Notes under the pieces: model-generated | The model's input: only the letters and a program-made list of their open reading frames with translations | What the model was told of the DNA's origin: nothing | The model's database searches: none | Assembly: GCA_963565915.1 (NCBI GenBank) | Contig: OY751487.1 | Coordinates: forward strand, 2,790,001-2,854,000 | DNA length: 64,000 nucleotides | Direction of reading: 5' to 3' | Source of the DNA: Entoloma clypeatum | Lineage: Eukaryota; Basidiomycota; Agaricomycetes; Agaricales; Entolomataceae | Shown: positions 35,001 to 44,665 of the stretch, piece after piece | Numbering within the stretch: position 1 is the stretch's first letter | How the letters are laid out: each line of letters opens with the position of its first letter | Translations under genes and position numbers: made by a program

Positions 35001-36299
35001 GCTGGTAACGAAAGGAGTGCATCCAATAAACGAAGCTGGTAGAGAGGATTGTTCCATGACATCCAGAAGCCAGAAACGGCATGCGGGTCAGCCTCGCGAG
35101 GCGAATTTAGAAGGATGGCAATCAGAAGCTTCAAAGTTGCTGTGTCAACGCCGTGGCGCTCTGGTCTGTCAAAAGATTTGATGACAGTCGGCCAATTGAG
35201 ATTTACATTCTGCAAGCGATGTTGGGTAAGGACATGGGGTAAGGAGGCAAGATTACGACGTACAAAGCTGCTTAGAGCACGGACCAAGGATCCAACGTCA
35301 CACATTGTCTTACCTTCTGCAGCCTGACGGGCCAATATAGTCATCATTTCAACGACCTGCGCATCTCGAGGGGGATTTGCGTCCGTAATGCCATAACGCA
35401 CAAGCAAAGATCTGACGACATCTGGATCACTTGTGATGTCAGGCCCGAACTCTAGTAAGAGATCCACCAGAGACGTATTAGGCAAGAGGCTATGATGAAG
35501 CGCACGTTAAGCAAGCTATAAGTTTGAAGGCCTTGTAACATTACCTCCAAATGGGTAGTACGCGATGAAGAATGGAACCCATAGTATCTTTCCCATACTT
35601 GGACTGCGCCGCGGTAATTAATGTCTTTACTTGTGAGATGTCCAGAACAGGTAATTCGGTGGTATTGTCGGACAGGAGATTGGACATGAGCTTCGTTATT
35701 TGGTTGGGGGAAAGGTCTGCATGATCGAAGGAAGGGTTGTGGCAGAGAGCTAGGATGGCATTCTCGAACTCAAGGCGAATCATAGCCGTCGCTTGGCTGG
35801 CCAGTTCTTTTCGTGTCGGGGCTGAGATGATAGACGACGCGAGCACCAAGCGTTCCAGTGAGCGAAGGCCGACACGATCCGCAAATCGCGAGATATCGAA
35901 CTGTCTGAATATGTCCCCCTCGCCTTTGTCAATCCCGTCACGGAAACGGTCTGCAAGGAAAGGGTCCCTGGCAAGACGCTGTGTTTCTTGCACCAGCAAT
36001 CGAAAAGTCAGAGAGACAGAGGGGTCGAAGGCGGAGGGAGGTGTAGCGGATACCAGTCGAGATTGAGAATGAACTATGAGACGCCGGATGAAGTGTAAAT
36101 AGGTATCTATGCCATGCTGCTCAGAAAGCTGGGTGTGGTTCAATCAAGACAGCATAGGAAAGCATTGAAGCCGGTGAAGACATACAGAGCGTATTTCCAC
36201 CTGATTCCGTTCAAAGTTCTCTTCCGTAAGGGTAGAAAGAAGGAACACAATCTGCGCCTTGACAATTGTATGGATATTCGTAGATGGCGGATTATCCAT
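29071..36299 (-). CDS. NOT1: CCR4-NOT complex scaffold subunit 1
   Basis: Central scaffold of the CCR4-NOT deadenylase, which shortens mRNA poly(A) tails and links to repression and decay. The N-terminus reads IVKAQIVFLLSTLTEENFER then LSEQHGIDTYLHFIRRLI. Large HEAT-like regions follow. The MIF4G domain that binds Caf1 lies near 33.5-34.5 kb (YDENISIDEVIAMLQRNK). The DUF3819 region lies at 32.2-32.6 kb (VNPQLTPLNVNHTFKRAVQM). The Not1 C-terminal domain ends near 29.1 kb (LHLRYPNAHTHWFSSLVLHL, NPKYGFWSKNFVRVAPEV). A last intron from about 29151 lets the frame end in ERVARSIYPLP at 29071; without it the frame stops at 29144. An ATG at 36486 is an alternative start, but it would lie one base from the neighbouring stop. 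At about 2,100 aa it is the largest gene here. Confidence 0.93.
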
Positions 36300-36487
36300 G
36301 TGGGACGACCTGGATGGGGTCACCGAGCGCCGGGCAACGCTTCCAGGTCCTGTCGCCGTTTTGATGATTTTTGGGGCGAGGACGAGGAGAAAAGGTCAAG
36401 ACTGCCTCCAACGCAGGTTCGACAGTCACACAACCAAGCAACGAAGGGTCATTAAGTCGGAGACTGTGATATTCAAAGTCCGCCATG

Positions 36488-38317
36488 TCATGGCCCTCGG
36501 TACAGTTTCAACAAAGTAAACGACGATAAGAATAGTACGCTCCCGAACACATAAAATACCCGGCCCTCCTTCATGGGGTCGTCCCCTGCCAACATGTTCC
36601 GAAGTGGGAGGAAAATGAGTCCCACCATAAAATTGGCCATCCCTAGCCTAATCATCAGCGACACTCCTCATTCAACACCAGCAGACTTACAATTCAGAGA
36701 AAGGGCAACAGACGATATGGATGATACAGCCTAGAATAAGGAAATCAGCCAAAACTTCCAGGGTCAGCCCAAAGCAGCATACGTGAGGAGGCGAGACTTC
36801 TGGAATCATCACAAAAGGAACAGGCCCCAATCCAACAGCGAAAGACCTAAAACAGGCATGTAAGGAACGTGAACCCCTAGCAGACAAACGAGTCCCACAT
36901 AACGAATGTTAGTATTGCGATGCTTGATAAAGTGACTAGGCCAGAGTCGAGGCCAAAACCGACCAGCAGGAGGGATCCTAACCCCCCAATGATCGAAATC
37001 GTCAACAGTTGTTTTCTCCCCATGCGCTAATGCGCCACATCCATCAACGAGACCACAAAAGGACAAAAGTTGCTCACCTCTACAAGAATGATAGGAGGGA
37101 AGGTCATGAGTACATTCATTATAGTAATGCCAAGCGAGATATAAGGCCCAAGGTCTGGGAGGGACTTGGATAGGATATCATTGCTGTAATACAAGACTGC
37201 CCAACTTTAACGGATAACCTTTTTTGGTTCTAAACCAAGACTAACCGGCATTGATCCCTACAAGTCAATGAGCATAACCGTGCTATCCAATAAAAAGCGA
37301 TGTTAGACTTGCCCGATAATTGCTGCGAGACCATTGCCAAACATATGATCGCCAGAGGTTTCCGCAACGATTTGGAAGCAAACAACTGAGGCACTGTGAT
37401 GGCCACGTGTGACCAAGAGTCTGGAGACGCTTCCCCAAGTTCATCCATTAGGGGGTCAGAATCTTGCAGCCTATCTGTGAAAGCTGAGACAGTTTTAGCC
37501 AAATCGATGTGAGACGCAGAGTGGTGACCTACAGGTTCCCCAGAGTTTGGTCGAGGCTATCTCCTTCTCATCCAGTCTGCCATGATGACCCAGCCAGATG
37601 GGTGACTCGACAATGAACACGCTGAAGAGAAACTGGGCCGCGCACAATGCGAAAGAGAAAAACAGGACAGTGCGCCATTCGGTGGGGGTAGCAAGACGAA
37701 GACCAAGAGCTTGGGTAACCATAATGCCCATCACGATGCTCAGTTGGGTAAGGACCCCGACATTCGCACTAATTTGAGGCGGAGAAATCTCTGCCAGAAA
37801 AATGGGGCCAACACACAAACCAATACCAGAGCCGACGCCGACAAGATATCTAACAATGGATGGTTACCCTGGCTGGTGTACAGGGGCAGACAACGCACTT
37901 GCCTTCCAAAGCCCAAGAGAGATACGGAAGCAGCGATGCTCATGAAGCATGCACCGGTTAAGATGAACACTGCGCTGATCTTGGTGGCGCCTTTACGACC
38001 CCAGCGGTCCATGGTGAGGTTTGCCACGAGACTGCCACAGAGTCCACCAATAGTGAAAATAGCAGTCACAATAGAGAAAGTGAAGTTGGACATGGGTATG
38101 CAGGTTGGGAGGCCATGTTGTTGAAGAGGATAGGATGATCTTGTTTTACAAGTCAGGACTGCTTGGATTTGATTCAGCACAGAGATGTGGTAGCCATACT
38201 ATATTGGCCAATATCAACGGGTGAATCAGCAAATCCACGAAACGGTGATACCTGAAAGGCAACGACGAGGATCCATAGGCAGACTGTCCATCCATAAGTC
38301 GTGAATGCTTGAGTCAT
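36488..38317 (-). CDS. MFS sugar transporter
   Basis: Major facilitator of the sugar porter family, a 12-helix plasma or vacuolar membrane hexose carrier. The first helix reads [20 protein letters not shown], with the family's YGYHIS and VLNQ. The loop 2-3 motif is [14 protein letters not shown] (family G-R-R/K). PxxLxExxP-like segments follow ([20 protein letters not shown]). Helix 7 reads [20 protein letters not shown], the sugar-porter QQxSGxNxxxYY signature. The tail ends [18 protein letters not shown] and LYRGP. It contains a GC-AG intron, complement 37258-37312, splitting SG|IN, which is needed for that signature to read. About 500 aa. It shares a 47-bp promoter region with gamma-tubulin. 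Confidence 0.88.
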
Positions 38318-38364
38318 GACGGTGGCCGCTGACGATGCACGTGCCAACCCTCTTTGCTGCATCC
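38318..38364. promoter_or_regulatory. 47-bp bidirectional promoter with GCACGTGC palindrome
   Basis: All the DNA between the MFS transporter and gamma-tubulin start codons. GCACGTGC at 38337-38344 is a palindromic E-box. Confidence 0.5.
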
Positions 38365-40227
38365 ATGCCTCGAGAGATCGTAACAGTCCAACTAGGCCAA
38401 TGTGGAAATCAAAGTGCGCGATCTCTCCACACAACCAATGGAAACCATTATCTGATTTCTGTTGTTCAGTGGGCTCTGTTTATTGGCAGCGCCTCTGTGC
38501 AGAGCATGGCATCAATAAAGAAGGCATTCTCGAAGACTGGGCCACCGAGGGGGGTGATCGCAAGGACGTCTTTTTCTATCAAGCCGACGACGAGCATTAC
38601 ATTCCTCGCGCGATTCTCGTAGACTTAGAACCAAGGGTCTGTCCGTCAACTTCTATCATTGTTCTCCCGTGGAGCTGAGGCTACATAGGTAATAAACAAC
38701 ATTTTAACTTCGCCATATGCAAATTTATATAACCCAGAGAATATATTTGTCTCTCAAGATGGAGGAGGAGCTGGGAACAACTGGGCACAAGGCTATGCTG
38801 CTGGGGAGCGGATATATGAAGAAGTAATGGAGATGATCGACCGAGAAGCTGAGGGTAGTGATTCCCTCGAGGTTCATTCCAATAACGAGTTCAGAAAGAC
38901 GAAGGACATTGACGACTTGAAACTTCTCAGGGGTTTATGCTGACGCACTCGATAGCGGGAGGAACTGGCTCCGGCCTTGGTTCCTTCATTTTGGAACGTT
39001 TGAATGACAAATTTCCGAAGAAGCTAATCCAGACATATAGTGTGTTCCCAAACTCGCAGGAAGGAGATGTTGTCGTCCAGCCTTACAATTCACTGCTCAC
39101 ACTACGACGCCTTGTTAACCATGCCGATTCAGTTGTCGTTCTCGATAACAGTGCATTGGCACGAATATCAGCCGATCGCCTGCATATTCAGACACCCTCC
39201 TTCGATCAGACCAACCAACTGGTAGTGTTTTCCCGGACTCGCTAACCCACCACTTGTCAATGTCTTGTTTTTCCTAGGTCTCAACGGTCATGGCGGCCAG
39301 CACCCAGACACTGCGGTACCCTGGGTATATGAACAACGACCTGGTTGGCATTATCGCGTCTCTTATTCCAACACCACGCTGTCATTTCCTTATGACTTCT
39401 TATACTCCGTTCACCAGCGATCAAATTGACAAAGTGTGTACAAATATTGAAGGCTGCAATGTCACCCCCCTTATTCACGATCTCTTTTCACAGGCAAAAC
39501 CCATCAGACGGACAACAGTACTTGATGTAATGCGTCGTTTGTTGCAGCCCAAGAATCGCATGGTTTCCACGACGCCAAGCAAAACAGCCTGTTACATTTC
39601 AATCCTGAACATCATTCAAGGTGATGTAGATCCTACTGATGTGTGTCTTCCGGCTCTCTAGCCACTAAGTTGTGCTGGCTGACGCATTGAAAGGTACATC
39701 AATCCCTCCTTCGGATTCGCGAACGGCAGCTGGCAAATTTCATCCCATGGGGTCCCGCTTCGATCCAAGTCGCACTGACACGGAAGTCACCTTACATCGC
39801 CACGAATCATCGTGTCAGTGGTCTCATGCTTGCAAATCATACCAGCATCGCTTCTGTGAGTTTTTGTCAGCTTTCACATCCATTGTTGAACTTCATGGCG
39901 CCTCAGCTCTTCAAGCGCATGCTGGATCAATTTGATCGGCTACGGAAGCGTAATGCGTTTTTAGAGCAATATAAGAAGGAGAGAATGTTTGAAAATGGGC
40001 TGGAAGAGTTTGACGATGCCAGGTATACATGCCCTCTTCCTATCACGATTTCATTGTCTAACAATATGTCGGTTCCTAAGAGCGACTTGTGAAGAGCTTC
40101 TAAAAGAATACAAAGCATGTGAGGGCTCTGACTATATCACATATGTGAGCGACACCTTCCTTTCCCACATAACTGTGTGCAACTCATCTTGTAGGGATCG
40201 CATGAGGCCGACACGGCATCAACATGA
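38365..40227 (+). CDS. TUB4: Gamma-tubulin
   Basis: Nucleates microtubules at the spindle pole body as part of the gamma-tubulin complex. It starts [16 protein letters not shown]. An intron then joins to [19 protein letters not shown], a gamma-tubulin-specific sequence. The GTP-binding signature is [19 protein letters not shown] near 38960. Other markers are [67 protein letters not shown] and the C-terminal [14 protein letters not shown] and [20 protein letters not shown]. At least nine introns. The tail ends [10 protein letters not shown] longer in-frame ATG at 38335 would overlap the promoter E-box and add ten residues that the family lacks, so 38365 is preferred. About 460 aa. Confidence 0.95.
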
Positions 40228-40420
40228 TTCCCGCTTACCATCCACTTGTTTGTGTACTATATAATCGATACTACCAGCCACAACTCTTATTTTCTTGTAC
40301 TTGGAGGATAGAGGGAAAGCGGTCTTTCTATTGCTATCTATTATACTATTGACCAGAGGGACGAGCAAGGAATAAACGGAGTAACCAGCAGTGAGCGATG
40401 GAGACGGACAACGATGCCAG

Positions 40421-41129
40421 TTACGATTTCTTTGCCGTCTCCAATTTCTTCCCAATATCCGATCCTGATGGAGTAGAAAATCATGAAGATGGCAACATCT
40501 CATAAAACGCAAACATACCGCGTAATTTAACAGCCAGGATGCGCTCAAGCTTGGCGAGGATCTGGGGACTGGGAATCGCTTTGCCACATTCGTAATCTTG
40601 TATGACGGATGGCTTCTCGTTGATTTTCTGCGCTACGTCTTTTTGCGACAGTTTGAGCGCATTACGAGCATCTTGCATTGCCTGGAGGCAATCTTGAGGA
40701 TTCAATAAGCCTTCGAGACATGGAGGGAGTACTCACACGGCCAACGTTAGCTGACACCTTAGCGGGTGGTGTTACCTCGTTCTCTCTATCCAACTTAGCT
40801 ATGCGCTGGTGGTCCGTGCCTTCATTCATACTTGTACTGAGTAAAGGCTAAAGTGGGTGAAGTGATTGAAGCATACCCTGATGCGCCTTATTGCTTCCAG
40901 CTATGATTTTCTTGTCTGTCGCTACCACGGCACCGGACCGACGGGCCTGCAAACCAACGTCAGTGAGCCTTATCTGGCATCATGACTGAACTTACGGCTA
41001 CGACCACATGAGTAAAGATCCTGATGCTCAAGGAAACGACCTACCATTCAAGTCTGAGTCTTTCCTCGTCACCTTCGCTGCCTGCTTCCTGAACCCAATG
41101 ACCGTCTTTGAATCCCAATCGTCGGACAT
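40421..41129 (-). CDS. MBF1: Multiprotein-bridging factor 1
   Basis: Transcription coactivator that bridges bZIP activators such as Gcn4 and TBP, and also protects against ribosomal frameshifting at stalled ribosomes. The N-terminus reads MSDDWDSKTVIGFRKQAAKV. The middle has ARRSGAVVATDKKIIAGSN. The C-terminal Cro-type HTH is LKLSQKDVAQKINEKPSVIQ then DYECGKAIPSPQILAKLERI. It ends GSDIGKKLETAKKS. At least four short introns separate these parts. About 150 aa, the family norm. Convergent with gamma-tubulin. Confidence 0.95.
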
Positions 41130-41662
41130 AATTCACTCGGATGTTTATGGCTGGAGGTAGAGTGAGGTTGGCAAGGGGTGGCACCCGAGTCATGCATTAC
41201 TTATACAAGGACCTTTTTATTATTATTATTTTATTTGAATATGTATAATTGCTCAATTATCACATGACTACCGTGGCAACATCACCGTATTACTAAGAGA
41301 ATTGCTCGAGCTTCGTAACTCGGATTGACCATTGGTTCATAGCCTTGGGATACGTTGGTGAGCTTCTGAAGTCTTTCTCTGTCCTGTTTGTCTCCATTCT
41401 CATCACTGGCCTTTGTAGCGCAAGCGCACGACGTTGAACGTCCTTTCATTTCTTCCTTCTTTCTCTCCCACAACATCCGGGTGCTACAGCCACCTCTGTC
41501 TCTTGAACCCACTTTTTAAAATTTCTCTAAGCTCTTTGATAGAGTCCGGCCACTATCTGCCACCCTAGACATCTTGTGAGTTGACCGACATTAGCTTGTT
41601 GTTCCTTCTGACATGCACCGTCTTAAAGGACTCACTCGTCTTTGTAAAAATCCACAGCCGCG
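41130..41662. other. Divergent intergenic region of MBF1 and the tetraspanin gene
   Basis: 533 bp, by far the longest head-to-head gap in the gene-rich part. It has an AT-rich run (TTATTATTATTTTATT) near 41217-41235. No gene or RNA is supported. Confidence 0.5.
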
Positions 41663-42600
41663 ATGGTTTCGAGAAAATTGATCGGAGCATGGGCAGTTTT
41701 CGACTTTCTTCTTCTTGCGGCTGGAGCCGTTGCTCTCTCTTTATCAATGGTCTGGAGGGCCGAAAATCCTTTGATGAATATGGTCCTCACTTCTAGCTAC
41801 TTGACTGGTATGGATCTTGGAATTCACACTCGGGTTTTATCTGACATTCAATTCAGCTGGTACCGTTCTTGGATTGGCTCTCTTAGTCACCTTTGCCATC
41901 TCCGTTGGTGCCATAGTCCAGAAGAGCCATGTCACTGCTGGCCTCGTCATCTTGAACTATGCGCTCCTGATTGATGCAATTGGGATCGTTGTGACAGGGA
42001 CCTTCATCTGGGTTTTCACTCTGCAAGAGCGCAACAACTTCCACGGTCGATGGCTTGAGGGAAGCCGCGATACACGTATCAAGCTTCAGGATCGGGTATG
42101 TCCATATCAATCTCCCTCTAAAATATGAACTAAATATAGATCAAAGCTCAAATGTTGCGGGTTTTTCGACGTCACTGATTTGGTTGAGATTGGAGGCTCT
42201 TTCTGCCAGACCCAGGACTTTGTGAATAACCTGCAAGCCAATGTAACCACAAATTTCTGTGTTACACCCATCACCAACTTTGCAGATACGGCGTTGCACA
42301 ATGTATTCACGTAAGTAGCGTTACGACTTTCCGAAAAGCAATTTTCTCATTCTTAAATGGTTCTAGCACTGTGAGGTGCAAGCTGTATCATGCATAATAA
42401 ACCAACTCACGAATTTGCAGATCTATGGGTTCATGGCTATCGTTTTGTGTCTTCTACTAGCTTCCCTTTGTGTCATCAAAAAGGTATTCATTATCACCAT
42501 GCAGCTCTTCCCCGTTTCTCACGACGAACAACGATAACAGAGGCAAGAAGAAGAGCGTTTCAAGCGAATCGACGCCAAACGTGGGAGGGCGTTTGTCTGA
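41663..42600 (+). CDS. Tetraspanin (Pls1/Tsp2-like)
   Basis: A four-pass membrane organiser; fungal tetraspanins act in appressorium and hyphal morphogenesis. Helices: AWAVFDFLLLAAGAVALSLS, GTVLGLALLVTFAISVGAIV, LVILNYALLIDAIGIVVTGT and GFMAIVLCLLLASLCVI. The large loop holds the diagnostic CCG motif (LKCCGFFDVTDLVEIG) and two more cysteines (SFCQTQ, NFCVTP). The CCG reads correctly only if the intron after QDR ends at the acceptor near 42150 rather than at the first AG. Before helix 4 the splicing appears to use a 4-nt exon, CACT, at 42367-42370. The tail is cytoplasmic and basic (RQEEERFKRIDAKRGRAFV). About 240 aa. Confidence 0.87.
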
Positions 42601-42851
42601 CATCAATGTTTAAATTCCGTACATTACCGTAATCGATTCGTTTGACGTGGAGTTGTGGTCCTCGGCCTCGTCTGATTTGCTTGGTTTCTGCGGCCTAATT
42701 TCGTTCCAATTCTTTCATGTAATCTTCCGGAGGATGTCATTCTATTGAGTAATGTGACTTTCTTCACTACAAGCTGGTACATTATTGCAATTGGCATAGA
42801 AGTACAACACAACTTAGATCTGCCTCGTCCCTCAAAGTCTTTCGAATCAGG

Positions 42852-43845
42852 ATGGGAAAGGCCCGCAAGAGAAGGGTCCCGATTGCAGCCTCGAAAGACA
42901 GCGTCAGAAGCAGCACTCCACACTCAAGTCGCACCCTCATCCGCCGTTTTCATGTCCTCCTCAAACGAAAAGCACAACTGGAAAAGTTACCAACATCGGA
43001 TACAGCTAGCTCGAAGGAATTAGCGAATGTAGAAGATCAAATTACGGAGTTGGGCGGGTTGGAGTTCTACCAACACATGTCTGCTGTTGGGCAAGGCAAT
43101 GACCGTGGAGGAGGGAGTGAAAAGGTTCTCATCGAGTGGTTGAAGACAATTGGAGAGCACAATAGAACTTCAACCAAATTGCGGTAATAACATGTCTACA
43201 GCTTGAGTGAACCAAGCTGAAGGTCTATCTTATAGGTTGATGGAAGTCGGTGCTTTGAAACCAGATAACTATCGCCCCTGCTCGTCTTGGATCAAAGCGA
43301 CGCCGATAGACCTCCACTCACGACACCCATCAATCCTCCAGCAAGACTTCTTGCTCCTCGATAACAACGAGCATTGCGAAAAGTGGAATATTATAACTCT
43401 TAGTTTGGTACTGAATTTTGTTCCAGAAGCCAGAAATCGAGGCATGTTCAACAAGCCGCACACTTGACAAAAATGTCCTGGCTGAATCGTCGATATAGGT
43501 TGCATGTTGCGTCGGGCATACGAAAATCTGATACAGGGGGGTTATTTATTCCTCGCAGTAAGAACTTTGTGGGAGCAAGATCAACCAACCGATACTGATC
43601 CTTCTATCTGTTAGCTTCCGCTTCCTTGTGTTGTAAATTCACGTTATCTCGACTTCGATCACCTGAAGGCTCTGATGGAGACAATTGGATTTTGTGAATC
43701 GAAATGTCGGTGGAAAGCGGGAGGGAAAATGGCTTATTGGCTCTACCGAAAGGAGCCTCCTCGACAACTAGGAGAGGTGGAACGTTTCCAGAAGAAAGTC
43801 ATTCTGAGGCAAGGCAACAGAAACAATTTTTGTATTCTCCTGTAG
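42852..43845 (+). CDS. BMT2: 25S rRNA (adenine-N1)-methyltransferase Bmt2
   Basis: SAM-dependent nucleolar enzyme that makes the second m1A in 25S rRNA. The N-terminus is basic (MGKARKRRVPI). It leads to the family block RTLIRRFHVLLKRKAQLEKL, then ITELGGLEFYQHMSAVGQGN and DRGGGSEKVLIEWLK. The Rossmann part gives ALKPDNYRPCSSWIKATPID, IDLHSRHPSILQQDFL and EKWNIITLSLVLNFVPEARN. It ends GYLFLALPLPCVVNSRYLDF and MAYWLYRKEP. The second intron, 43442-43498, has a GC donor (G|GCATGT). It is required to join ARNRG to CMLRRAYENLIQGG. Four exons, about 270 aa. Confidence 0.88.
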
Positions 43846-43995
43846 TCAAACTATCTTTATTTCGAGTGACCAGGAGGTGAAAGAGAATGAGTCTGAAAAA
43901 GAGAGAGAGTTTGACCAAATCACGAATTTCAGGCATACAACTTGCACGTACTCACTGTACTAGTACGATTTACCCCAGGGATGTCCGAGATGGAA

Positions 43996-44625
43996 TTACT
44001 TCGGATTCGCGATATGTGACCCTTCACTCTTCGACGGTAGGCTGTCATACGTCAAGAGTCCGATACCGCTTCCTAAGCCGGCGCCACCTAAGACAACTGG
44101 ATATTTGGTGAGTCTTGAGAGGGAAGCAAGGATGACGAATAAGCGCACGATCTACGGTACGCGCTCGACGCCACAATAAGGCGGGTGTGAGGACGGCCAT
44201 CAAGACAAGTCCAATAGCGGCATAATCGTTTCTTCCAACACGCTTGTTCTGGATAGAAATGGGCTGTTTTGGAAGGCGAACTTGACAAGAGAAGAGAGGC
44301 GCACGTCCAGCGACGTTTCAAGTCTTTTAGCTCTCAATTGAGCTTCGTTACAAGTCTTATACCAAGCATATGCTAGCCCGCCATAGACGGCACCACCTGC
44401 GGATATCCGCGAGCAGAGTAAGCATGAAGAGACAGGGAATTATCAGGCTGCACCTCCCAGACCAGCCAGCCAGGTTGTACGAAGCAGGTGGTTGACCGAG
44501 AAAGAGCGTCGTCCACGTCTAGCAAGAACAGTCGCTGCGTAAACAGGGGGCGCCAGCAGAGAGGATACCTGATAACCAGTAGCCAGCGCATTATATGTCA
44601 AATATTCTGTGTCAGTCGTCGACAT
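43996..44625 (-). CDS. Small multi-pass membrane protein, unrecognised
   Basis: I do not recognise the family. Exons 44454-44625, 44305-44396, one from about 44260 and a last one ending at 43996 join in phase for about 165 aa. It starts MSTTDTEYLTYNALATGYQV. Hydrophobic segments: SSLLAPPVYAATVLA, TTWLAGLGGGAVYGGLAYAW, DYAAIGLVLMAVLTPALLW and LVLGGAGLGSGIGLLTYDSL. These are short and glycine/alanine-rich, with a central Arg/Lys-rich stretch (AQLRAKRLETSLD). The pattern suits a mitochondrial inner membrane or ER protein, but that is a guess. It is convergent with BMT2 and has just 40 bp to the next start codon. Confidence 0.6.
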
Positions 44626-44665
44626 TGACTTGTATTAGTAAGCGTCAAATTTCGTCTGCACAACC
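44626..44665. promoter_or_regulatory. 40-bp gap between divergent start codons
   Basis: The shortest head-to-head gap in the window. The transcription start sites must overlap the coding regions or each other. No recognisable motif. Confidence 0.45.

Noticed and set aside
36292..36486. ATG at 36486 as the NOT1 start
   Set aside because: It would begin one base after the MFS stop and its frame does not join the conserved N-terminus without extra introns; the ATG at 36299 does.
38335..38364. Upstream in-frame ATG for gamma-tubulin
   Set aside because: It overlaps the E-box and adds ten residues before the invariant MPREI start.
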